From contig NZ_JAGMUJ010000159.1 of the NCBI RefSeq assembly GCF_019049255.1, forward strand, positions 21,308-85,307: DNA of 64,000 nucleotides, written 5' to 3'. This document shows positions 52,273-60,693 of this stretch, in pieces (position 1 is the first letter of the stretch; each line of letters opens with the position of its first letter). This stretch comes from Streptomyces sp. AC558_RSS880. Lineage in GTDB: Bacteria; Actinomycetota; Actinomycetes; Streptomycetales; Streptomycetaceae. The notes under the pieces are model-generated. The model ran no database searches, was not told where the DNA came from, and saw nothing but the letters and a program-made list of their open reading frames with translations. The translations under genes and the position numbers were made by a program.

Positions 52273-53292
52273 TCAGTCCTTCCGGAGGAGGGCGGCGGCG
52301 TTGCCGCCCCGTACGGCGTCGAAGTCGGTCTCGGACAGCTGTGCGGCGCGCAGGGCGGCCAGGGGGTCCTCGGTGCCCATGTCGAAGGGGAAGTCGGAGC
52401 CGAGCAGGACCCGGTCGGCGCCGGCGACGCGCACCAGTTCGCGCAGGACGTGCGGGTCGTGGACGAGGGAGTCGAAGTACAGGCGCCTGAGGTAGCTGCT
52501 GGGCGGGTGGGCGCAGCCGGCGCCCGCGTCGGAGCGGGTGGACCAGGCGTGGTCGGAGCGGCCGATGTGGGTGGGCAGGTAGCCGCCGCCGTGCGCGGCG
52601 ATCAGTTTCAGGGCGGGGTGCCGGTCCAGGACACCGGAGAAGATCAGGTGCGAGAGGGCGACGGCGTTCTCGGTGGGCTGCCCGACCGTGTTGGACAGGT
52701 ACCACCGGTCCAGCCGCTCGTCGAGCGTGCAGCCGAAGGGATGCAGGAAGAGCAGTGCGCCGGTCTCCTCGGCGCGGGCCCAGAAGGGTGCGTAGGCCGG
52801 GTCGGAGAGTTCGCGGCCGGGGGCGTGGCTGGAGATCTCCACACCGAGCAGCCCTTGCGCGAGGGCGTGGTCGAGCGCGTCGACCGCGAGCGCCGGGTGC
52901 TGGAGCGGGACCAGGCCCAGTCCGCGCAGCCGGCCGGGTGCGGCCGAACAGTGCGCGGCGGTCGCCTCGTTGGCCAGCCGGTACACCTTCTCGGCCGTCT
53001 CCTCGCCGGCCCAGTAGTGGTAGTGCGAGGGGGAGGGGCTGACCAGCTGGACGTCCACGCCCTGCGCGTCCATCGCCGCCAGCCGCACGGTGACGTCGGT
53101 CAGCCGGGGGAAGCGCTCGCGGACCATGGGGCCGCTGACCGCGAGGGCGGCGGGGCCGTTGCGGCGGGCGTCCAGCGCGCGCGCCTCGGCCAGTCCGGGC
53201 CGCCCCTCGACCAGCGCCTCGATCCCGGGAAGCAGGACGTGCGCGTGGACGTCGACGGTGGGAGTGGCCGCCCGAGGCTCCGGCGCGGTCAC
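52273..53292 (-). CDS. Amidohydrolase-2 / ACMSD-like decarboxylase
   Basis: A 339-aa TIM-barrel enzyme with one-metal site residues: VDVHAHVLLPG (His-x-His), LFLHPFGCTLDERLDRWYLS-type loop (His), LKLIAAHGGGYLP (His) and LLGSDFPFDMG (Asp). The order and spacing fit the amidohydrolase-2 group of 2-amino-3-carboxymuconate semialdehyde decarboxylase and resorcylate decarboxylases rather than amidases. GTG 53292 overlaps the FAD enzyme stop. In the pathway it could decarboxylate a ring-cleavage product or aromatic acid. Confidence 0.88.
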   Translation of the reverse strand: MTAPEPRAATPTVDVHAHVLLPGIEALVEGRPGLAEARALDARRNGPAALAVSGPMVRERFPRLTDVTVRLAAMDAQGVDVQLVSPSPSHYHYWAGEETAEKVYRLANEATAAHCSAAPGRLRGLGLVPLQHPALAVDALDHALAQGLLGVEISSHAPGRELSDPAYAPFWARAEETGALLFLHPFGCTLDERLDRWYLSNTVGQPTENAVALSHLIFSGVLDRHPALKLIAAHGGGYLPTHIGRSDHAWSTRSDAGAGCAHPPSSYLRRLYFDSLVHDPHVLRELVRVAGADRVLLGSDFPFDMGTEDPLAALRAAQLSETDFDAVRGGNAAALLRKD

Positions 53293-54419
53293 GGCAGCTC
53301 CCGGAGCATGGTCATGGTGCGGGCCATCAGCCCGGGCACGTCGGCGTCGCGCACCCCGTCGAGCTGCCACCGCCCGATCTGGACGGATGCCTCCACGACC
53401 GGGCGGACGCGGGTGATCCGCCGCTCGTAGTACGCCTGGAACAGCGCGTCGTCCCAGGTCTCGGCCTCGGTCAGCAACTGGGCGAGCACCCACGCGTCCT
53501 CCAGGGAGAGGGCGGCCCCCTGCGCGAGGGTGGGCGGGCAGCAGTGCGCGGCGTCACCGATCAGCACGACCCGGCCGCGGTGCCAGGAACCCTCGACCAG
53601 CATCCGGTCGAACCAGGTGTAGTTGACCTTCGCCGGGTCGGTGATGTGCGCGGTGATCTCGGGCCAGAAGCCACCGTAGTGCCGGGTGAGGCGGCGCATC
53701 TCGTCCGCGTACGACTCGGGGGGTATCCCGGCGCGGTCGCGGTTGGCCTCGACGACGTACGCGTAGAGCGTCGTCTCGCTGGTGGGGCAGTACCCGGCGA
53801 TGTACGCCGGGCCGCCGTAGGCGAGGTCGGTACGGGTGACACCGGCCGGGCGGGGGGCCGCGACGCGCCAGATGGCCATGCCGGTCGGTTCGGGCTTGTC
53901 GGTGATGCCGATCGCGGCGCGGGTGGCGCTGCCGAGGCCGTCGGCGGCGACCACCAGGTCGTAACGGTGCTCGGAGCCGTCGGAGAGCCGGACGGAGACC
54001 CCGTCGGCGTCCTGGCCCAGGATCTCGGCGGTGGTGCCCAGGCGCACGGTGGCGCCACTGGCGCGTACGGCGTCGATGAGGATCCGCTGGAGTCGCGGTC
54101 GCTGCATGCCGACCGTGGCGGGCAGGTCGTCGCCGCCGGTGCGCAGGTCGTCCTGGACGTGCAGGACGGTGCCGTCGGGGGCGGTGATGCCGACCGAGCC
54201 GAAGCCGTGACCGGACGCCTCCACCTGCTCCCGGACGCCCAGTTCGCGCAGGACGCGCAGGGCGTTGCCCTGGAGGGTGATGCCGGAGCCGGCGGTGGCG
54301 TTCCAGTCGTCCTTGACCTCGACCAGGTCCACGGTGAGGCCGGCGCGGCGCAGCAGGATCGTCACGGCGTTGCCGGCCGCGCCGCCGCCGACGACGAGGA
54401 CCGTGCGGGGGTGGGTCAT
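53289..54419 (-). CDS. FAD-dependent aromatic monooxygenase
   Basis: A 376-aa class-A flavoprotein hydroxylase. It has the FAD-binding GGGAAGNAVTILLRRAG loop, the DG motif in LVVAADGLGSATR and the GD motif in RVVLIGDAAHCCPPTLAQGA. Length and motifs fit salicylate/hydroxybenzoate-type hydroxylases. It would convert an aromatic acid into the diol cleaved by the neighbouring dioxygenase. ATG 54419 begins the nucleotide-binding fold directly. Confidence 0.9.
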   Translation of the reverse strand: MTHPRTVLVVGGGAAGNAVTILLRRAGLTVDLVEVKDDWNATAGSGITLQGNALRVLRELGVREQVEASGHGFGSVGITAPDGTVLHVQDDLRTGGDDLPATVGMQRPRLQRILIDAVRASGATVRLGTTAEILGQDADGVSVRLSDGSEHRYDLVVAADGLGSATRAAIGITDKPEPTGMAIWRVAAPRPAGVTRTDLAYGGPAYIAGYCPTSETTLYAYVVEANRDRAGIPPESYADEMRRLTRHYGGFWPEITAHITDPAKVNYTWFDRMLVEGSWHRGRVVLIGDAAHCCPPTLAQGAALSLEDAWVLAQLLTEAETWDDALFQAYYERRITRVRPVVEASVQIGRWQLDGVRDADVPGLMARTMTMLRELP

Positions 54420-54442
54420 GGGGAACTCCCTTGTTCCGCTGC

Positions 54443-55405
54443 TTACTTGACGGCGATCGGGTTGACGGGGGAGCCGACCGCGCCGGTGATGGGCAGGGGC
54501 GCGGCGGTGAGCCAGAAGGCGTACTCGCCGTCGGCCGCGCAGTCCTCGGCGAGGGCGTCCAGGTCCCACATCTCGCCGATCAGCAGACCGATGTGCGGGA
54601 TGGCGACCTGGTGCAGCGGCTGGAAGGCGTGCTCGAACTCGTTCGGGCGGACCTCGAAGCCCCAGGTGTCGGTGGCGATCGCGGCGATCTCGGTGCGGTG
54701 CAGCCAGCCCGCCGAGGTGAACGACAGCCCCGGAGCGGGCCCGCCGGCGTAGTCCCCCCAGCCGGCGCGGCGTACCCGGGTGAGCTGGCCGGTGCGGACG
54801 AGCAGGATGTCACCGCGCCCCACCCGCACACCGTGCGCCTCGGCGGTCGCCGTGAGGTGCTCCTCGGTGATCGCGAAACCGTCCGGCAGCTCGCCGTCCT
54901 CACCGAGGACCCGTCCCACGTCCAGGAGCACACCGCGTCCGGCGACGTGCGGCGCCATGTGCTCGATGCCCGTGACCAGGTCGCCGTCGGAGGTGACGAC
55001 CTTCTCGGCCGGGCGCCCGTTCCACGCCTTGCCGTGGTCGAAGATGTGCCCGAGCCCGTCCCACTGGGTGGAGCACTGCAACGGCATCGCGATCACGTCG
55101 TCGGCACCGCCGATGCCGTGCGGCAGCCCCTGGTTGCCCAGCGCGGCGTCGGTGCCGGTGTCGAGCATGGTGTGCACCGGGTTGGTGCGCCGGCGCCAGC
55201 CCTTCTGCGGGCCGTTGATGTCGAAGCGCTGGGAGAGGGAGAAGCTGACGCCCTTCCGGATCAGCGCGGCGCCCTCGCGGCGCTTCGCCCCGTCGAGGAA
55301 GTTGAGGGTGCCGAGCACGTCGTCCTCACCCCAACGACCCCAGTTGGAGCACGCCTTGGCGGCCTTCGCTATCGAGCCCTCGGGGTCGGTGCGGTCCAGG
55401 GTCAC
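54443..55405 (-). CDS. Cyclase-family (kynurenine-formamidase-like) metal hydrolase
   Basis: A 320-aa protein of the cyclase/arylformamidase superfamily: NWGRWGEDDVLGTLNFLD, STQWDGLGHIFDHGKAWNG (metal-binding Asp/His), GRGVLLDVGRVL and VGRGDILLVRTGQL. The HxGTHxDxPxH motif of formamidases is replaced by a Q-W-D-x-x-x-H variant typical of the larger cyclases. It is translationally coupled to the FAH gene upstream (GTGA). It may hydrolyse an amide or lactone intermediate. Confidence 0.87.
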   Translation of the reverse strand: MTLDRTDPEGSIAKAAKACSNWGRWGEDDVLGTLNFLDGAKRREGAALIRKGVSFSLSQRFDINGPQKGWRRRTNPVHTMLDTGTDAALGNQGLPHGIGGADDVIAMPLQCSTQWDGLGHIFDHGKAWNGRPAEKVVTSDGDLVTGIEHMAPHVAGRGVLLDVGRVLGEDGELPDGFAITEEHLTATAEAHGVRVGRGDILLVRTGQLTRVRRAGWGDYAGGPAPGLSFTSAGWLHRTEIAAIATDTWGFEVRPNEFEHAFQPLHQVAIPHIGLLIGEMWDLDALAEDCAADGEYAFWLTAAPLPITGAVGSPVNPIAVK

Positions 55406-56403
55406 CGGGCCGCCTCCGCCACGCAACGGGTGCGCTGGGCACCGAGCCCGGTGATGGAGGCGTCCATGACGTCGCCGTCGCGCAGCAGTCGGCCCCAGTG
55501 CATGCCGTTGCCGGCCGGGGAGCCGGTGAGCACCAGGTCACCGGGCAGGAGGCGGGCGGTCTGCGAGGCGTAGGAGACCATCCGCGCCACGTCGAAGATC
55601 ATGTCCTCGGTGGACTCGTCCTGCATGGTCTCGCCGTTCAGCCTCAGCGTCAGCCGCAGGTCGTCCGTGTCCGTGATCGAGGCGGCGGGCACGATCCACG
55701 GGCCCAGCGGTGTGAAACCGGGCGCGTTCTTGCTGCGCAGCCAGTCGGTCCCGATCTGCGGCATGTCCCGGCGGAAGACGGTGGCGCGGTCGGTGAGGTC
55801 GTTGGCGATCGTGTAGCCGGCGACGTGGTCCAGGGCCTCCCCGACGGACAGCCGGTGGGCCGGGCGGCCGATCACCGCGGCCAGTTCCAGTTCCCAGTCG
55901 GGCTTCTCGGCCCAGGACGGCAGCACGACGTCGTCGTAGGGACCGGTGATCGCGCTCGGCAGACCGATGAACACGTACGGCAGGTCCTCGGCCGCCCGCC
56001 GGTCCATGATCTCCGCGGCCTCCGCGCGGCGCTCCTCCTCCGGCCGGTCGTCACCCGGGGCCCGGTGCGCGACGTGCAGATCGATCACGTGCTGCCGGTA
56101 GTTGGCGCCGGACTGGAACACCTGACGCGGCTCGACCGGCGCGTGCACCCGGAACTCCGCCAGCGGCTCGCGCCGCGGAGTGCCGTCCTCGGTCAGCGCC
56201 GTCAGTCGCGGCAGCACCGCGTCCCAGTCGTCCAGGACGCCCCGCACGGTCAAGTCGGCGTCGCCCAGGGCCGGTCGCAGGTCGATCACCTGGGCGTCAG
56301 GGGTGACGAGAGCGGGGAAGGCGTTCCCCTCGGGGGCGGAAAGGGTGGCGAGGGCGAAGGGTCCGGCGAAGAGGGCGGACGCGGCTTCAGGTTTCACGGA
56401 CAT
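55402..56403 (-). CDS. Fumarylacetoacetate-hydrolase-family protein (operon-proximal)
   Basis: A 333-aa FAH-fold enzyme: VFQSGANYRQHVIDLHVAH, DWELELAAVIGRPAHRLSVG (metal Glu), AGYTIANDLTDRATVFRRDM and LLPGDLVLTGSPAGNGMHWG. It differs from the second FAH protein of the operon in the metal loop and lacks the G-T-C motif, so the two likely act on different intermediates (hydrolase versus isomerase/decarboxylase). CAGGAGGAC precedes the ATG at 56403. First gene of the operon, facing the LysR gene. Confidence 0.9.
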   Translation of the reverse strand: MSVKPEAASALFAGPFALATLSAPEGNAFPALVTPDAQVIDLRPALGDADLTVRGVLDDWDAVLPRLTALTEDGTPRREPLAEFRVHAPVEPRQVFQSGANYRQHVIDLHVAHRAPGDDRPEEERRAEAAEIMDRRAAEDLPYVFIGLPSAITGPYDDVVLPSWAEKPDWELELAAVIGRPAHRLSVGEALDHVAGYTIANDLTDRATVFRRDMPQIGTDWLRSKNAPGFTPLGPWIVPAASITDTDDLRLTLRLNGETMQDESTEDMIFDVARMVSYASQTARLLPGDLVLTGSPAGNGMHWGRLLRDGDVMDASITGLGAQRTRCVAEAAR

Positions 56404-56466
56404 GTCCTCCTGATTGCGGTGGCACTAATCTGGACCCGCCACCCGCGATCACGGAAATCAATTCCA

Positions 56467-56483
56467 TGGATGGTGGTCATCCA
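56467..56483. promoter_or_regulatory. Candidate LysR operator
   Basis: TGGATG-GTGGT-CATCCA is a perfect six-base inverted repeat with a five-base spacer, in the middle of the 127-base region between the divergent catabolic operon and its LysR gene. It fits a LysR recognition element. Confidence 0.55.
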
Positions 56484-56530
56484 CGCAACGAATTTCCGCA
56501 GGTCGTCGCCGGACAGCTAGGGAACGTGCC

Positions 56531-57448
56531 GTGAATCTCAGTCGCCTGGACCTCAACCTCGTCGTCGCCCTGCGCGCCCTGCTGGAGGAGCGCAACGTGA
56601 CCCGTGCCGGGCAGCGCGTCGGCCTCAGCCAGCCGGCGATGAGTGCGGCGCTCTCGCGCCTGCGCCGGCACTTCGACGACGACCTGCTGGCCCGGGTCGG
56701 TGGCCACTACGAACTCACCGCTCTCGGACAGGTCCTCCTCGACCGCGCGTCCACCGCGTACGACCTGCTGGAACGTCTCTTCGCCAGCCAGGCGAGCTTC
56801 GACCCGGCCAAGGAGAGCCGTGAGTTCAAGCTCGTGGCGTCCGACTACGCGGTCGCCGTCTTCGGCGCCGAACTCGCCCGGGTCGTGCATCGGGAGGCCC
56901 CCGGCATCCGGCTGCGGTTCGCCCAGACGCCGACCACCGTGGTGGACGCCACGGACACCCTGCTGAGCACCACCGACGGCCTGCTCATGCCGCACGGCGT
57001 GGTCAGCGATTTCCCCGCCACCGACCTCTACCAGGACCGGTGGGTCTTCCTCGTCGCCGAGGACCACCCGAGCGTCGACGACCGGCTGACCCGGGAAGAC
57101 CTGGCCCGGCTGCCCTGGGTCACCTACCAGCGCACCTACGACGCCCCGGCCGTCCGACAGCTCGGCATGCTGGGCATCGAGCCCCGCGTCGAGGTCTCCG
57201 TCGACAGCTTCCAGATCATGCCGCTGCTGGTCAGCGGAACCCGGCGCATCGCCCTGATCCAGGCCCGCCTCGCCCGGCTCCTCGCACCGCTCGCCGCCGT
57301 ACGGGTGGTCGAGCCCCCCTATGAGGCGGTACCCCTGCGGGAGGCGTTGTGGTGGCACCCGGTGCACACCCACGACGCGGCCCACATCTGGCTGCGGGAG
57401 ACCGCCGCCCGGGTCGGCGGCCGCATGACCGACGAGGTGGGGACATGA
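56531..57448 (+). CDS. LysR-family transcriptional regulator
   Basis: A 305-aa NodD-like LysR protein: RLDLNLVVALRALLEERNVT and RAGQRVGLSQPAMSAALSRL form the winged helix (residues 4-43). The effector domain begins near EFKLVASDYAVAVFGAELAR. GTG 56531. It is divergent from the aromatic-catabolism operon and is its likely inducer-dependent activator. Confidence 0.92.
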   Translation: MNLSRLDLNLVVALRALLEERNVTRAGQRVGLSQPAMSAALSRLRRHFDDDLLARVGGHYELTALGQVLLDRASTAYDLLERLFASQASFDPAKESREFKLVASDYAVAVFGAELARVVHREAPGIRLRFAQTPTTVVDATDTLLSTTDGLLMPHGVVSDFPATDLYQDRWVFLVAEDHPSVDDRLTREDLARLPWVTYQRTYDAPAVRQLGMLGIEPRVEVSVDSFQIMPLLVSGTRRIALIQARLARLLAPLAAVRVVEPPYEAVPLREALWWHPVHTHDAAHIWLRETAARVGGRMTDEVGT

Positions 57449-57825
57449 GCTGCGCGTAGCCGCGGGGAGCGGAGCCATCTGCCGGCTGGATGGCGGGTAT
57501 CCGGTCCATGAATCGTGCCACCGCGAACGCACGATGCGCGAGACCGGTGGTTCCGCGAGCGGATGGATCCGGGCAGGCGGACCTTCCCCGTCGCCGGCCT
57601 GGATCCGCGCAGGCCGCGCCGCCGGCCACCGACGATCCGGAGCAGACCCGGATCCTCCGACGGAGTTTCAGGTTCCGCGTGCACGGGGCATCGCGAGCGG
57701 GCGACGAGCGCCGCGTAGGCTCCGTGGACGAGATGGTCTCGCGCTCGTCCTCCCCGGATACCCCCCCGCGGCCCGTTCTGCTGTCGGACGGGCCGACCGA
57801 CGTCCACGAACACCGAGGTCCAGGC
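57449..57825. other. Intergenic, 377 bases, no gene recognised
   Basis: The stretch separates the LysR gene from the GGT-like gene. Both strands are open in places but without a good start, ribosome-binding site or third-position GC bias. I identify no terminator or promoter with confidence. Confidence 0.35.
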
Positions 57826-59655
57826 ATGCAGTTCACGACTCGCCCCACCCTGAGCGGCACCTTCGGCATGGTGTCCTCCACCCACTGGCTGGCCTCGCAG
57901 TCGGCGATGGCCGTGCTGGAGGACGGCGGCAACGCCTACGACGCCGCCGTGGCCGGAGCCTTCGTCCTGCACGTCGTCGAACCGCACCTCAACGGTCCCG
58001 CCGGTGAGGTGCCGATCCTGCTGGCGCCGGCCGGCGGGGAGGTGCGGGTGCTGTGCGGGCAGGGCGTCGCCCCGGCCGGGGCGAGCGTCGCCCACTACAA
58101 GGGACTCGGCCTGGACCTCGTCCCCGGCACCGGACCGCTCGCCGCGGCCGTGCCCGGCGCCTTCGACGCCTGGATGCTCCTGCTGCGCGACCACGGCACC
58201 AAGACCCTCGCCGACGTCCTGAAGTACGCCATCGGGTACGCCGAGGACGGGCACCCGCCCGTGGAACGCGTCGGCGAGACCGTCGAGACCGTACGCGAAC
58301 TGTTCGAGACGGAGTGGACCTCCTCGGCCGAGGTGTACCTGCCCGGCGGCCGGGCGCCCCGCCCCGGCGAGCTCTTCCGCAACTCCGCCCTGGCCGCCAC
58401 CTGGAAGCGGCTGCTGGACGAAGTCGCCGGGGCCGGGGACCGGGAGGCGCAGATCGACGCCGCGCGGGAGGTGTGGCGGACCGGGTTCATCGCCGAGGCC
58501 CTGGTCCGGCAGGCCGGACGTCCCACCATGGACACCAGCGGGGAGCGCCACACCGGCACGCTGACCGCCGCCGACCTCGCCGGCTGGTCCGCGACCTACG
58601 AGACCCCGGTGACGTACGACTGGAACGGCTGGACCGTGTGCAAGGCCGGCCCCTGGAGCCAGGGACCGGTCCTGCTCCAGCAACTCGCCCTGCTCCCGCC
58701 GGAACTGCCCCGCTACGGCTCCGCCGAGTACCTGCACCTGCTGATCGAGGGCTGCAAGCTCGCCATGGCCGACCGCGAGGCCTGGTACGGGGACGCGGCC
58801 GAGGTGCCGCTCGACGACCTGCTGTCGGCCGAGTACAACGCCGAGCGGCGGACCAGGGTCGGCCCCCGCGCCTCCCACGACCTGCGGCCCGGCAGCCCGG
58901 GCGGGCGCACCCCCCGGCTGAGCGCCCACGCACGCGTGGTGGCCACCGAGGACCCCGGCTTCAGCCCGATGGGCGTCGGCGAGCCCACCGTCGCCAAGAG
59001 CCCGACGTCCCCCGTGCCCGGCGAACCCGACGTCTCCGCCGACGGCGGCACCCGCGGCGACACCTGCCACCTGGACGTCGTCGACCGCTGGGGCAACATG
59101 GTCGCGGCCACCCCCAGCGGCGGCTGGCTCCAGTCCAACCCCGTCGTGCCCGAACTCGGGTTCCCGCTCGGTACCCGGCTGCAGATGACCTGGCTGGAGG
59201 AGGGCCTGCCGGGCACCCTCACCCCCGGCCGCCGCCCCCGGACCACCCTCACCCCGTCCATAGCCCTGCGCGACGGGGTGCCCGTCATGGCGTTCGGCAC
59301 GCCCGGCGGGGACCAGCAGGACCAGTGGCAGCTGCACTTCTTCCTCGCGGTCGCCCTGCGCGAGCGGGTGCGCGGCGGACTCGACCTCCAGGGCGCCGTC
59401 GACGCCCCCAACTGGCACAACGACAGCTTCCCCGGCTCCTTCTACCCGCGCGGCATGCGCCCCGGCAGCGTCACCGTCGAGTCCCGCACGGACCCCGCGG
59501 TGGTGACGGAGCTGCGCCGCCGCGGCCACGAGGTGACGGTCGGCGACGCCTGGTCGGAGGGCCGGCTCTGCGCGGTCGCCCGGGACCCGGACACCGGCGT
59601 CCTCTCCGCCGCCGCGAACCCGCGCGGCATGCAGGGGTACGCGGTGGGCCGCTGA
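57826..59655 (+). CDS. Cytoplasmic gamma-glutamyltransferase-family protein
   Basis: A 609-aa Ntn-hydrolase of the GGT superfamily, without signal peptide. It opens with FGMVSSTHWLASQSAMAVLE and GGNAYDAAVAGAFVLHVVEP. The likely nucleophile is Thr413 in GDTCHLDVVDRWGNMVAATP, and GTRLQMTWLEEGLPGTLTPG follows where the small subunit typically has a different loop. The departures from true GGT (NNELTDF replaced) suggest an acylase or amide hydrolase on another substrate. ATG 57826 is the first in the domain. It may belong to the same catabolic region as the LysR operon. Confidence 0.85.
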   Translation: MQFTTRPTLSGTFGMVSSTHWLASQSAMAVLEDGGNAYDAAVAGAFVLHVVEPHLNGPAGEVPILLAPAGGEVRVLCGQGVAPAGASVAHYKGLGLDLVPGTGPLAAAVPGAFDAWMLLLRDHGTKTLADVLKYAIGYAEDGHPPVERVGETVETVRELFETEWTSSAEVYLPGGRAPRPGELFRNSALAATWKRLLDEVAGAGDREAQIDAAREVWRTGFIAEALVRQAGRPTMDTSGERHTGTLTAADLAGWSATYETPVTYDWNGWTVCKAGPWSQGPVLLQQLALLPPELPRYGSAEYLHLLIEGCKLAMADREAWYGDAAEVPLDDLLSAEYNAERRTRVGPRASHDLRPGSPGGRTPRLSAHARVVATEDPGFSPMGVGEPTVAKSPTSPVPGEPDVSADGGTRGDTCHLDVVDRWGNMVAATPSGGWLQSNPVVPELGFPLGTRLQMTWLEEGLPGTLTPGRRPRTTLTPSIALRDGVPVMAFGTPGGDQQDQWQLHFFLAVALRERVRGGLDLQGAVDAPNWHNDSFPGSFYPRGMRPGSVTVESRTDPAVVTELRRRGHEVTVGDAWSEGRLCAVARDPDTGVLSAAANPRGMQGYAVGR

Positions 59656-59755
59656 GCCCACGGCGCCGCGGGCCGGCACCCCGTTTTCATCCCGATTCCA
59701 CCTGGAGTGCACCGGACGGGCGGGGATTGTCAGTGGCGCGTGCTCTCATGGAGGC

Positions 59756-60601
59756 ATGCACGAGACCAACGAAACCATCGACGAGTTTCTCGCCCGGCAC
59801 GCCATCGACGTGGAGGAACTGGTCCGCAAGGCCGCGGCGCAGGAGATCATGCCGCGCTGGCGGCGGCTCGCCGACCACGAGGTGGACCTCAAGGCCGGCC
59901 CGCACGACCTGGTGACGGACGCCGACCGCAACGCCGAGCTGTATCTCACGGACGCCCTCGCCGCCCTGCTGCCCGGCTCGGTCGTGGTCGGCGAGGAGGC
60001 GGTGCACGCCGACCCGGTGTCGTACGAGGCGATACAGGCCGAGGCACCGGTGTGGATCGTCGACCCCGTCGACGGCACCCGCCAGTTCGTGCACGGCGAC
60101 ACCGGCTTCTGCACCCTGGTCGCCCTCGCGCGCGGCGGAGTGGTGCACGCCTCCTGGACCTACGCCCCCGCCCGCGACCAGTTCGCCACGGCCGTACGGG
60201 GACAGGGCGCCCACCTCGACGGCGAGCGGCTGCGCGCGGGCTCCCCGGAACCCGGCCGTGACCTCCGCGTGGCCACCTCCCACCCGGACTACACCACGGA
60301 CGAACAGAAGCGCGCCCTGCTCGGCCTGTGGACGGACGGGGTGGCACCCCGGGCCTGCGGCTCGGCCGGCCTGGAGTACCTGGCCATCGCCCGCGGCGCA
60401 TTGGACGCCACCGCGTTCTCCTGGGAAGCCGCCTGGGACCACGCGGCCGGTCTGCTCCTCGTGGAGGAGGCGGGCGGCACCCACCTCACGCGCGCGGGCG
60501 AGCCCTTCAGCATCAGGGGCGGCAACACCCTGCCCTTCACCGCGGCCCGCGACGAGGCCACGGCTCGCCGGGTGGTGGAACTGCTGGCGGACGGAGCCTG
60601 A
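59756..60601 (+). CDS. Inositol-monophosphatase-family phosphatase
   Basis: A 281-aa Mg-dependent phosphatase. Metal-binding motifs are DLVTDADRNAELYL, the Glu of VVVGEEAVH, WIVDPVDGTRQFVHG and WEAAWDHAAGLLLVEEAGG. Family members act on inositol phosphate, histidinol phosphate or PAP; the substrate is not fixed by these motifs. It stands alone, 92 bases before the next start. Confidence 0.9.
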   Translation: MHETNETIDEFLARHAIDVEELVRKAAAQEIMPRWRRLADHEVDLKAGPHDLVTDADRNAELYLTDALAALLPGSVVVGEEAVHADPVSYEAIQAEAPVWIVDPVDGTRQFVHGDTGFCTLVALARGGVVHASWTYAPARDQFATAVRGQGAHLDGERLRAGSPEPGRDLRVATSHPDYTTDEQKRALLGLWTDGVAPRACGSAGLEYLAIARGALDATAFSWEAAWDHAAGLLLVEEAGGTHLTRAGEPFSIRGGNTLPFTAARDEATARRVVELLADGA

Positions 60602-60693
60602 TGCCGCATCCCTCTCCAGAGGCCCCGGGAGAACGCCGGCGGCCCGGCATATCCTGATCCCCAGTGGCCGTCGGCTGACGAAGGAGTCCGAAG

